In this document: positions 24,792 to 31,512 of the stretch, piece after piece
How the letters are laid out: every line of letters starts with the position of its first letter
Numbering within the stretch: position 1 is the stretch's first letter
From: Kocuria sp.
Lineage (GTDB): Bacteria; Actinomycetota; Actinomycetes; Actinomycetales; Micrococcaceae
Assembly: GCA_030454085.1 (NCBI GenBank)
Contig: JAKDJD010000027.1
Span: 1-32,883, forward strand
Direction: 5' to 3'
DNA: 32,883 bases
Position numbers and translations under genes: made by a program
Notes under the pieces: model-generated
Told to the model about the DNA's origin: nothing
The model's input: the letters and a program-made list of their open reading frames with translations, nothing else
The model's database searches: none

Positions 24792-25393
24792 AGAAAACCG
24801 CTGGATCATTCAACAGAACATGGCTCACGATCATTGGCGTGGTCCTTCTCGCGGCCGGCGTGCTGTGGGGAATTGTGGCCGCGGGGCTGCTGGCCTCCTC
24901 CGGCGCCTCGAGCGGACACTGGGGACCATCCGGCAAGCCCTTCCAGGGGGCATCGTCCGCGCTTGACGGAACATGGCTTGCGCCCGTACTGATCGTGGCG
25001 GGTGCAGTCCTCGTGATCCTTGCGCTCTGGTGGCTCGTCCGCCAGATCCCGAGGAGCGAGAAAGCCTCGACGTTCCGCTTCCACAAGGATCCCAAGCGCG
25101 GATTCACGCAGGTGGAGCCCAAAGTCATCACCGATGCGGTGGCGGCGCACCTTGAAGATCTGACGTACGTCGCGGACGCGAAGGCAGGCCTCAAAGGCCA
25201 GCGAACCAATGCCGATCTCGTCCTGGACGTCACGGTCAACGAGCGTGCCGACCTCACCGATGTCACACGGGAGATCAGAGAACAGGTGCTCCCCTCGGTG
25301 AAGTCCGCGCTGGGCAGCCCCCTGGGCAGTGTGGGGATCGTCTACGCCGTCTCCCGGCAGTCGCGACCCAAGCGACTGGTCACGCTGCTGTAG
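24788..25393 (+). CDS. amaP: Alkaline shock response membrane anchor protein AmaP
   Basis: A 201-residue protein with two transmembrane segments (~12-35 and ~64-85) and a cytoplasmic domain (~95-195: VEPKVITDAVAAHLEDLTYVADAKAGLKGQRTNADLVLDVTVNERADLTDVTREIREQVLPSVKSAL). This is the AmaP layout: a membrane hairpin followed by a domain that holds Asp23/Gls24. The family role, recruitment of Asp23 to the membrane, is known from staphylococci; here it is inferred. It starts inside the preceding stop (ATGA) and ends the coupled set; the following 355 bases are non-coding and structured. Confidence 0.85.
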   Translation: MKKTAGSFNRTWLTIIGVVLLAAGVLWGIVAAGLLASSGASSGHWGPSGKPFQGASSALDGTWLAPVLIVAGAVLVILALWWLVRQIPRSEKASTFRFHKDPKRGFTQVEPKVITDAVAAHLEDLTYVADAKAGLKGQRTNADLVLDVTVNERADLTDVTREIREQVLPSVKSALGSPLGSVGIVYAVSRQSRPKRLVTLL

Positions 25394-25399
25394 GGGCTC

Positions 25400-25494
25400 G
25401 AGTCGTGGAGTTGCCTGGCCCGGGCGGGGCGCGCGACAGGGGCGGCCGGGGAGTATTGGGGGGACTCCACGACTCCGAGGCCCGGTAACGGGCC
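25400..25494. repeat. Long inverted repeat plus tetraloop hairpin after amaP
   Basis: GAGTCGTGGAGT (25400-25411) and ACTCCACGACTC (25464-25475) are perfect 12-bp complements around a 52-base GC-rich loop; three more pairs (CTC/GAG) extend it past one bulged C. Immediately after, GGCCCG-GTAA-CGGGCC (25479-25494) is a GNRA-type tetraloop hairpin. It may end the amaP transcript or be a structured 3' UTR; there is no T-tract. Confidence 0.65.
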
Positions 25495-25627
25495 GAAGGC
25501 AAGGCCTTGATGCTCCGGTTTTCTGTCCGTTTTCGGGCGGATTTCCGGGCGCTTTGGGTGCACCGTCAGGTTGCGTAGACCATCGAACTCGGCACCACAT
25601 TTTGTCTCAATATTCATGTGAATTCCG

Positions 25628-25643
25628 CAGTATATATTCTGCC
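25628..25643. promoter_or_regulatory. Near-palindrome upstream of GlsB/YeaQ, possible operator
   Basis: GCAGTATATATTCTGC is symmetric at all but one base pair and lies ~80 bases before the TATAAT element. It has the size and A/T-rich centre of a small repressor site. Only the symmetry is observed. Confidence 0.3.
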
Positions 25644-25721
25644 GGTGCAATGCGTGAATTTTGGACTATTGTTGTTCGGGTCCGACAAGGTATCCTTGAA
25701 AGAGAGCCAACACCAGAAACA

Positions 25722-25727
25722 TATAAT
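25722..25727 (+). promoter_or_regulatory. Probable -10 box (TATAAT) of the GlsB/YeaQ gene
   Basis: A consensus TATAAT lies 21 bases before the start codon. TTGAAA is 20 bases upstream of it, longer than optimal, so the -35 is uncertain. Transcription would begin near 25733, leaving a very short leader with the GAAAGG ribosome-binding site. Confidence 0.4.
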
Positions 25728-25748
25728 TGCTCGCGAAAGGTATATATC

Positions 25749-26023
25749 ATGGGACTCGGTTTTATTGGCTGGATCATTATTGGAATTATCGTCGGCGCTC
25801 TCGCCAAGCTCATCATGCCGGGGCGTCAGGGTGGCGGAATCATCGTCACGATGATCCTCGGCATCGTCGGCGGCCTGTTGGGCGGGGCTGGTTGGGTGGC
25901 GCCATCTTCGGCGTCCACGGCAATGGGTTCTTCTCATTGACCACTTGGATTCTTGCCCTCGTCGGCTCGTTGATCGTGCTCTTCATCTGGGGCCTGATCT
26001 TCGGTCGGAAGAACAAGGCATAG
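25749..26023 (+). pseudogene. GlsB/YeaQ/YmgE family membrane protein, frameshifted
   Basis: The ATG at 25749 (GAAAGG upstream) begins MGLGFIGWIIIGIIVGALAK and continues with PGRQGGGIIVTMILGIVGG, the conserved N-terminal two thirds of a transglycosylase-associated GlsB/YeaQ protein. The frame then drifts at about 25878-25890 and stops at 25940. The correct remainder (GGAIFGVHGNGFF, TTWILALVGSLIVLFIWGLI, FGRKNKA) is intact in the next frame and ends at a TAG at 26021-26023. Joining the frames gives a normal ~90-residue, three-helix protein; two extra bases (or one missing) in GGCGGGGCTGGTTGG account for the break. The rest is undamaged, so the lesion is either very recent or a sequencing error. 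Family members are stress-induced small membrane proteins, consistent with the Asp23 neighbours. Confidence 0.85.
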
Positions 26024-26045
26024 CGCGAAACTTTCTCTGAACCGG

Positions 26046-26079
26046 AAGAGGGGCGGACTGTGAACAGTCCGCCCCTCTT
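26046..26079 (+). terminator. Strong terminator after GlsB/YeaQ
   Basis: A 14-bp perfect stem, AAGAGGGGCGGACT (26046-26059) with AGTCCGCCCCTCTT (26066-26079), encloses a 6-base loop and is followed by TGCG. It can also serve the converging membrane-protein gene that ends at 26159, since the minus strand reads into the A/T end of the stem. Confidence 0.8.
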
Positions 26080-26158
26080 TGCGTGCTCATCGCCTGGGCT
26101 GCCACCTGAGCCGGAGTCGTTGGGATGCCATTGACCCGGGCTCGTCAGTCAACGGGAC

Positions 26159-27223
26159 TCAGTCGTCTTCGTCCTTGTCCTTGCTCAGAACGCGCTGGCG
26201 TTCGCGGCGGCCGTGGGTCATTTGTTGCAGATCGGCCTCGGAATCGAACCCGGATCCCAGCCCGCCCGCGATGACCCCCATGGAGGCGCTGAGCCACGCG
26301 ATGTCGAAGTAGTTGCTCGGATGGGTCGGGATTCCCAGCGTTTCCTGCATGAATCCGGGGCTGATCACCACGAGTCCGCCGAGCAGAATGAGAACGAACA
26401 AGGTGATGTAGAGGATCGAAATCGCAATCACCAGGGTCACCACCGTGGAGATGTTGTAGAGGGCGACGACCCGGGCCAGCCGGTCGTGGAGCGGCTTGTC
26501 CCATAGTCGGTTGCGGAGGATGAGCCAGGTGGTCATGACCATGATCGCGACCAGAGTGATGATCGCCATCCTGAGACTCGACAGCGACTCCGCCATCTGC
26601 CAGATCGAGTTGTAGAAGATGCCGAACGCCCCGGCCGTGGAGGCAGCCGTCAGCGCGCTGGAGAGCTTGGGTGCGGTCTTCCAGGGTCGGTTGGAGCGCA
26701 CCATGCCCAAGATCGTGCGGGGAACGCCGGTCCACGTGTTGGAGTACAGCCGCGTGACCTTGTCGTCGCCCTCGCTGCCCCATTCGTTCCAGCTCTGGAC
26801 GTGTTCGCCTTCGGACGCGGAATTCTGAATCAGGGACTCCACGCCGCGACCGATGGTGCTCACGAGGCGACGTCGGGGATAGAGCATCCCCATGGGCGGG
26901 CAGGAAACGACCAGGATGCCGCGGTTGAAGTCGATCTGCGCCACCACGGGATGGCCACTGTGGTGCAGGGGCATTTCGGTGAAAAGGATCCGGACGGCGT
27001 AGTCGACGTCGCGCGCCTCGTCGGGGAGGTCGAGGTCGCTGGTGACCTCGTTCTCCGGGGTGATCGGAATCAGATGTTTGATGTGTTTGATGTCGACCTC
27101 GTGGCCGACCACCTTGCTCAGCTCGGTCTCGATGTCCGGCAGGAAGTGCTTGACCCGTGCCGTCGGGACCCCCGGGTCTGAGACTACGAGGATGCTCGGT
27201 TTCGAATCGGATGATGTACTCAA
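26159..27223 (-). CDS. Membrane protein of unknown function
   Basis: A 354-residue protein that I cannot place in a named family. Residues 1-~185 are soluble (ILVVSDPGVPTARVKHFLPDIETEL ... YAVRILFTEMPLHHSGHPVVAQIDFNRGILVVSCPPMGML), followed by four hydrophobic segments at about 195-212, 218-238, 256-285 and 305-325, and a charged tail (RRERQRVLSKDKDEDD). The soluble part could bind a small ligand, but no motif is recognised. The start is TTG at 27223, supported by GAGGAG eight bases upstream and the lack of any nearby ATG or GTG. It is transcribed alone and converges on the terminator at 26046-26079. Confidence 0.75.
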   Translation of the reverse strand: MSTSSDSKPSILVVSDPGVPTARVKHFLPDIETELSKVVGHEVDIKHIKHLIPITPENEVTSDLDLPDEARDVDYAVRILFTEMPLHHSGHPVVAQIDFNRGILVVSCPPMGMLYPRRRLVSTIGRGVESLIQNSASEGEHVQSWNEWGSEGDDKVTRLYSNTWTGVPRTILGMVRSNRPWKTAPKLSSALTAASTAGAFGIFYNSIWQMAESLSSLRMAIITLVAIMVMTTWLILRNRLWDKPLHDRLARVVALYNISTVVTLVIAISILYITLFVLILLGGLVVISPGFMQETLGIPTHPSNYFDIAWLSASMGVIAGGLGSGFDSEADLQQMTHGRRERQRVLSKDKDEDD

Positions 27224-27648
27224 GAATTCAGCTCCTCTATTCCCTGGTCAGGGCAGGCTTGTTGATCGCAAGGATAATTCGGGTCCTGCAAAAAGCGAAG
27301 GGTGCGGCACGCGGCGATGTCCGGGCGCCATGGCGTCAGCATGGCACGGCGTCCCCGGCAATGCATCACGGAAGGAGGGGATCTGCCGTCTCCGTCGTTG
27401 GGCGGCGGTCATGTGAGGGGCCGGTACGAAAGCAGAAGCTTCAGTACCGGCCCGGCACCCGGGCAGGTGAAGCGTACAAGATCTCTGCCCGGGGTAACCC
27501 CCGAACGGCTCTTGAGCCAACACGCCGCTCGAGCGATACTTATTCTAATAAACCCGCTCTGACTTGGGCAAATGCATTTCTTGACGCGTTGTTGGGTCCC
27601 TGCGGGGAGGGGTTACGGCGCCGCGCGCCTGAGCGTAGGGTCGAAACC
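27224..27648. other. 425-bp region between divergent genes, with a hairpin cluster
   Basis: No coding frame is supported. The right half contains several consecutive stable hairpins (27418-27518, listed separately), unusual here because no gene ends in this region. Confidence 0.5.
27418..27518. repeat. Cluster of consecutive hairpins
   Basis: Seen in order: GGGCCGGTAC (27418-27427) with GTACCGGCCC (27444-27453), a 10-bp perfect stem with an inner GC/GC helix; CCGGGCAG (27459-27466) with CTGCCCGG (27485-27492); CGGGG-TAAC-CCCCG overlapping it (27490-27503), mutually exclusive with the previous stem; and GGCTC-TT-GAGCC (27507-27518). Overlapping alternative stems are what an attenuator or riboswitch-like leader, or a small RNA, would show. 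The next gene starts 130 bases downstream. Confidence 0.55.
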
Positions 27649-28164
27649 ATGGATGCGATCGAACTCTTGAAGGACCTGGCCAACCGTCCGTCCGAAGTCG
27701 CCGCCCGGCTCAAGGACAGAGTCACGGATGACATGCTCAATGCCCATCCCGGGGAGCACGACAATTCGGTTGCATGGTTGCTCTGGCACACCGCGCGCGA
27801 GATCGACGAGCAAGTCAGCGCCCTGTCCGGGCGTGAGACGGTCTGGGTCTCGCAGAACTTTGACGAACGGTTCGGACTCGACCTGGAGCCGCACGAATTG
27901 GGCTTCGGCCAGTCGGCGGAGAGGGCACGTTCCATCGTCGTCGACGACGCCGGTCTCCTCTTCGAACACCTCGACGCCGTGGTCACGGCCGAGCAGGACT
28001 ACATCGATACCTTGAGCCCCGCTGACCTCGACGACATCATCGACGAACAGTGGGATCCTCCGGTGAGCCGGGGCGCCCGCCTGGTCAGCGTCACCGAGGA
28101 CGCCCTGCAGCATTTGGGTCAGGCCACCTATGTTGCGGGGATGGACGCTTCAGTCTTCCGGTGA
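27649..28164 (+). CDS. DinB-superfamily protein (DUF664/mycothiol-transferase like)
   Basis: A 171-residue protein of DinB-like four-helix type. Features: MDAIELLKDLANRPSEVAARLKDRVTDDML, then NSVAWLLWHTAREIDEQVSALSGRETVW with the first metal-ligand histidine (WLLWHT), and VSVTEDALQHLGQATYVAGM with the H-x-G-Q motif supplying further ligands. Such proteins in actinobacteria use mycothiol as thiol cofactor in detoxification or isomerisation; the specific reaction is unknown. The ATG at 27649 was chosen because upstream sequence is the hairpin cluster; the ribosome-binding site is weak (GTAGGG). The last 15 bases overlap the end of the converging histidine-kinase gene. Confidence 0.82.
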   Translation: MDAIELLKDLANRPSEVAARLKDRVTDDMLNAHPGEHDNSVAWLLWHTAREIDEQVSALSGRETVWVSQNFDERFGLDLEPHELGFGQSAERARSIVVDDAGLLFEHLDAVVTAEQDYIDTLSPADLDDIIDEQWDPPVSRGARLVSVTEDALQHLGQATYVAGMDASVFR

Positions 28165-29703
28165 CGGTCTCAGCTCCCCCGTGGCCTGGTCGTTCTCGCC
28201 AGGGTCCTCGGGCTTGAGCAGCAGCGGCAGCCTCACCTCGAATTCGGTATTCCCGGGTCGAGAGGTGAAGGATACGGTGCCGCCGTGGGCCTCGACGATC
28301 GCCTTGACGATCGGCAGCCCCAAGCCGGAGGTGCCGACCTCCCCGGAACGCGCCTGGTCGGCACGCGCGAACCGCGCAAAGATCTTGTCCTGGAATTCCG
28401 GGTCGATCCCGGGGCCGTCGTCGGCAACCCTCAGGATCGCATCGCGGTGGTTTGCCGAGGCGTACAGCCCCGTGGAGACCCGAGTTCCGGGGTCGGTGTG
28501 CTTGCGGGCGTTCGAGAGCAGATTCAGCAGGACCTGCTGAATCTGTCTCCGGTCGGCCCGGATAGTAACGGGCTCCTCCGGCAGGGCCAGTTCCCACTCG
28601 TGGTCCGGGGCGGCGACCTGGAGGTCCGAGACGTTCTCGACCACGAGCTCGGTCAGGTCCACCGCTTCCTTCTCCGGCGGGCGGCCCTCGTCCAGCCGGG
28701 CCAGGAGCAACAGATCCTCCACGAGTCCTGACATGCGTTGAGACTGGGAGTCGATGCGGGCCAGGGACTTCTCCCCGTTCGGTGTGAAGTCCTCGGTCCA
28801 CTTCAGAAGGTCCGAATAGCCGCGGATCGCGGCGAGCGGCGTGCGAAGCTCGTGCGACGCGTTGGCGATGAACTCTCGCATCCGGTCCTCGGACTTCTGC
28901 CGAGCCGTGAGCGCGGCGCCCACGTTGTCGAGCATCCGGTTCAGGGCATGTCCGACGGCGCCCACCTCCGTGTCCTGGTGCGCGTCCCTGCGGGCCACGC
29001 GGCTGGCTCCAGGAAGCTGCCCCGATTCCAGGTCGAGCCTCGACACACTGGTCGCAACCGCCGACACACGCTCGAGGGGTTTCATGGTGCGCCTGACCGC
29101 GACCGACCCCAACAATCCCACCAAGAGCAGGGCGGCAACCGAAACCCCCACCATGATCGCGACCAGAATATTCAGGGTGCGCTGAACATTCTTGAGGGGC
29201 AATCCGGTCACAACCACCTGGCCCGTGTGGTCGACGTCCGAGACCACCAAGTACTTGCCCTTCGACAGGTCGACTTTCGTGGCCGGGCTTCCGGGTTCGA
29301 GATTCTTCAGGGTCTCGCGATCCGAGTCGGTCAGATTCACCACCGATCCGCCCGTGTCCAGGATGCCGCCCGCGAGGAACCGGCCGTCGTCGATCCTTGC
29401 ATTGAGCGTCCCCGCTGCCTGTCCGGGCGCGTTCAGGGGATTGGGCGCCCCCTGCGGAGCGTCGCCGACGTCGCCCGGCCGGACCCCCGAGAAATTCGTC
29501 GCCCGGTCCGAGGCCTCCGTCAGCTGGGAACCGAGTTGATTGGTCAGCGTCGCGTTCATGGCCCCGTAGCTCACGACGCCGATCACGATGCTGGCCAGCC
29601 CGAGGAACAGCATCAGGATCAGGATGAGTCGGGTCCTCAGGCGCCACGCGCGACCCCTTCGGGGAGTCGACGAATCGCTGTCCTTGCTGGTCGCCTCCCG
29701 CAT
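28150..29703 (-). CDS. Sensor histidine kinase (HAMP, HisKA, HATPase)
   Basis: A 517-residue membrane kinase. Transmembrane helices at ~24-48 and ~178-202 bracket an extracytoplasmic sensor region of ~130 residues. A HAMP domain follows (~200-265), then the phospho-acceptor helix with His284 (ANASHELRTPLAAIRGY), and the ATPase domain with N box (QQVLLNLLSNARKHT), G1 (DDGPGID), F (FARFARAD) and G2 (GTSGLGLPIVKAI). The protein transfers phosphate to the response regulator encoded just upstream; the start ATG shares one base with the regulator stop (TGATG at 29705-29701), so the pair is co-translated. The family resembles actinobacterial TcrY/PrrB-like kinases. Its signal is unknown; no obvious target operon adjoins. 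Confidence 0.94.
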   Translation of the reverse strand: MREATSKDSDSSTPRRGRAWRLRTRLILILMLFLGLASIVIGVVSYGAMNATLTNQLGSQLTEASDRATNFSGVRPGDVGDAPQGAPNPLNAPGQAAGTLNARIDDGRFLAGGILDTGGSVVNLTDSDRETLKNLEPGSPATKVDLSKGKYLVVSDVDHTGQVVVTGLPLKNVQRTLNILVAIMVGVSVAALLLVGLLGSVAVRRTMKPLERVSAVATSVSRLDLESGQLPGASRVARRDAHQDTEVGAVGHALNRMLDNVGAALTARQKSEDRMREFIANASHELRTPLAAIRGYSDLLKWTEDFTPNGEKSLARIDSQSQRMSGLVEDLLLLARLDEGRPPEKEAVDLTELVVENVSDLQVAAPDHEWELALPEEPVTIRADRRQIQQVLLNLLSNARKHTDPGTRVSTGLYASANHRDAILRVADDGPGIDPEFQDKIFARFARADQARSGEVGTSGLGLPIVKAIVEAHGGTVSFTSRPGNTEFEVRLPLLLKPEDPGENDQATGELRPSPED

Positions 29704-30461
29704 CACACCGCCGGCTTGATGACGTATCCGGCGCCCCGGACCGTGTGGATCATCGGATCGCGGCCAACGTCGATCTTCTTGCGCAGATACGAGATATACA
29801 ATTCGACGATGTTGGCCTGGCCGCCGAAATCGTATTTCCAGACGTTGTCCAGGATCTGTGCCTTCGAGACGACCCGCCGGGGGTTCTCCATGAGGTACCG
29901 CAGCAGATCGAATTGGGTCGCCGTCAATGGGATCTCTTCCCCACCGCGCGTGACCTCCCGGGTATCTTGATTGAGCACGAGGTCGCCGACCACGAGCTCG
30001 GCGTCGTCGACCGCTGCCACGCCGGAGCGCTGGACCAGGCGGTGCAGGCGGATCATGACCTCTTCCATCGAGAAGGGTTTGGTCACGTAGTCGTCCGCGC
30101 CGGCCGCGAGACCCTCGATCCGATCGTCCACGGCGTCCTTGGCCGTGAGGAACAAGCACGGAACCTCGGGTTGGGTGCGTCGAATGCGGGAGAGCACCTC
30201 GAGCCCATCGAAGCCCGGCATCATGATGTCCAGCACCAGCACATCCGGGAGGAACCGGCGGGCCGTTTCGAGCGCAGTGGGGCCGTCGCCCGCCTGCCGA
30301 ACGTCCCAGCCGATCATGCGGAGACCGACGCCGACGAGCTCGGCGAGCATAGCTTCGTCGTCGACCACGAGCGCACGAATCGGACTGCCGTCCGGGTGCT
30401 CCAGCAAGGGAAGGTTCTTGGCGACCTGCGCGGCCGAGGAGGACGAAGGGGATTGGCTCAT
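29703..30461 (-). CDS. OmpR-family response regulator
   Basis: A 252-residue regulator. The receiver domain (residues ~28-145) has acidic pair D34-D35 region (VVDDEAM), phospho-acceptor Asp78 (VLVLDIMMPGFDGLEVL) and Lys128 (DDYVTKPFS). The winged-helix DNA-binding domain (~155-250) shows LTATQFDLLRYLMENPRRVVSKAQILDNVW and VELYISYLRKKID, GRDPMIHTVRGAGYVI. The start at 30461 has GGGAG close by; longer frames upstream have no support. It is first of the two-component operon. Family members act as dimers on direct repeats after phosphorylation by the cognate kinase. Confidence 0.95.
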   Translation of the reverse strand: MSQSPSSSSAAQVAKNLPLLEHPDGSPIRALVVDDEAMLAELVGVGLRMIGWDVRQAGDGPTALETARRFLPDVLVLDIMMPGFDGLEVLSRIRRTQPEVPCLFLTAKDAVDDRIEGLAAGADDYVTKPFSMEEVMIRLHRLVQRSGVAAVDDAELVVGDLVLNQDTREVTRGGEEIPLTATQFDLLRYLMENPRRVVSKAQILDNVWKYDFGGQANIVELYISYLRKKIDVGRDPMIHTVRGAGYVIKPAV

Positions 30462-30673
30462 GGCTCCCAGACTAATCCCGCGGACGGCATGGCGGGAGGG
30501 CGAATGCGCGAATTCCCGGAGCTCACAGACACGCCTTCGACCAGACACAGGCGATTCACAAGATGCAGGGACAGAGTCGAGGACCAACGGGTCGAGGACC
30601 TACTGGATGACCCACGGCAACGGCCGCGAAGACGACCAGACGGAAGGCCATCCGGTCGACAGAAAGGCTGTAC

Positions 30674-31165
30674 ATGACGTCGAAGAGAATGAATACATCA
30701 ACGTGGAGCGTCCATCCGGATCGGACCACGTATCCGGCCACGCCCTCCGCGGACCGGCCCGCCTGGGGAGCGCCCGCCTCGGAATGGAATGAGTACCGTG
30801 GGGCGGCAATCCCGAAGGGCCCCGCGAGCACGGCCAAGACGGCGGTGGCCACGGCCGCGCTCGCGCTCGCCGTCACCGGGGGCGCAACGGCCACCGCATA
30901 TGGGCTCTCCTCGGCGGGGGAGGCCTCATCCGACTCCCAGCAGGCCGGAGAAACCCAGGGGGCGAACGGCACCCAAGGCGCCAGCGGCTCCGAAAACGCC
31001 GCGGATTCTGGGCAGGACGGCGACGCCGACGCTGGTGCCACCGGCGGTTCCGGCGCCGGCAATGATGCGGCAGATGGGTCGAAGCAGACACCGGGCGTCG
31101 GCGACCCGCCAGGTGACGGAACGAACGGGCAGAAGCCCGGGGACCCGGGTGGTACCGGGGCGTGA
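30674..31165 (+). CDS. Small membrane-anchored protein with a low-complexity Gly/Ala/Asp tail
   Basis: A 163-residue protein without family match. Residues 1-52 are polar (DRPAWGAPASEWNEYRGAAI), residues ~53-78 form a hydrophobic segment (TAVATAALALAVTGGATATA), and the remaining ~85 residues are rich in Gly, Ala, Asp, Ser and Gln (GANGTQGASG, DADAGATGGSGAGND), consistent with an exposed disordered region. The ATG at 30674 has AGAAAGG at good spacing. A second plausible frame begins at 30607 (MTHGNGREDDQTEGH, GAGGACC upstream) and stays protein-like to about 30715, so the natural start could lie there with a frame error. It is divergent from the two-component genes and might be one of their targets. 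Confidence 0.5.
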   Translation: MTSKRMNTSTWSVHPDRTTYPATPSADRPAWGAPASEWNEYRGAAIPKGPASTAKTAVATAALALAVTGGATATAYGLSSAGEASSDSQQAGETQGANGTQGASGSENAADSGQDGDADAGATGGSGAGNDAADGSKQTPGVGDPPGDGTNGQKPGDPGGTGA

Positions 31166-31225
31166 ATACACCGTGGCGCACCGCATGCACTTCCATTCGG
31201 CGGAGACGATGCGTCGGTGAAGATC

Positions 31226-31254
31226 TTGCGATAAGGTTGGTGACTGGAGATAAT
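31226..31254 (+). promoter_or_regulatory. Strong sigma-70-like promoter
   Basis: TTGCGA (31226-31231), an exact 17-base spacer and GATAAT (31249-31254). Transcription would start near 31261, ahead of the structured RNA and not close to any start codon. Confidence 0.55.
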
Positions 31255-31258
31255 TCTT

Positions 31259-31402
31259 GTACCGCTGGGTAACCGGTCGGTACGCTCATCGCCCCGAGCC
31301 CTCTCCCTAGGGCCTTATGAAGTTTCAAACTTTTAAGGTACGCTCGGGGTCGAAGAGGCCCGTGTTTGTGGTTGTGGTTCCCCCAAACACGGGCCTCTTC
31401 TC
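31259..31402 (+). ncRNA. Candidate small structured RNA (~140 nt), class unknown
   Basis: Starting just after the promoter: hairpin 1, GTACCG (31259-31264) with CGGTAC (31278-31283); then a closing 9-bp stem GCCCCGAGC (31291-31299) with GCTCGGGGT (31342-31350, one G-U pair) that encloses CCCTAGGG (31305-31312) and a hairpin CCTTA...AAGTTT-C-AAACTT...TAAGG (31313-31338); then the 17-bp terminator stem. The nonamer GGTACGCTC occurs twice (31279-31287 and 31337-31345). No coding frame is present. It does not match the SRP RNA, tmRNA, RNase P or 6C RNA features I know. It could be a free small RNA or an attenuating leader of the glycosyltransferase gene. Confidence 0.45.
31352..31400 (+). terminator. 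Strong terminator hairpin, 17-bp stem
   Basis: GAAGAGGCCCGTGTTTG (31352-31368) pairs perfectly with CAAACACGGGCCTCTTC (31384-31400) across a 15-base loop, followed by TCTATCTACT. It is one base beyond the closing stem of the candidate RNA. Confidence 0.8.
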
Positions 31403-31512
31403 TATCTACTGGGCCTTTTGACGAGTCGCACTCGGAGCCGCCGGAATCAGTCACAGGAGCGGCACAGCAGAGCCCCATCGGCGGCATAAGTCCGACGTGA
31501 ACCGTTGGATGC

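Larger units (their letters stand above)
25394..25748. other. 355-bp intergenic region: long hairpin, then AT-rich promoter region
   Basis: The left part is GC-rich and strongly structured (25397-25494, listed separately). From about 25590 the composition changes to AT-rich, with a near-palindrome GCAGTATATATTCTGC at 25628-25643 and a TATAAT at 25722-25727, which should belong to the promoter of the GlsB/YeaQ gene. No coding frame was supported. Confidence 0.5.
31166..31512. other. 347-bp region holding a probable small RNA and a strong terminator
   Basis: This stretch contains the promoter, structured RNA and terminator listed separately (31226-31400), followed by ~110 bases that form the immediate leader of the glycosyltransferase gene, in which I see no further feature. 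Confidence 0.5.

Noticed and set aside
25878..25895. Programmed ribosomal frameshift in the GlsB/YeaQ gene
   Set aside because: No X-XXY-YYZ slippery heptamer or downstream pseudoknot was recognised; mutation or sequencing error is simpler.
31259..31402. Structured RNA considered as tmRNA, SRP RNA, RNase P RNA or 6C RNA
   Set aside because: The conserved sequence motifs of these RNAs that I can recall (GGAA-tetraloop SRP core, tRNA-like tmRNA ends, RNase P GAGGAAAGTCC, six-cytosine loops) are not present.
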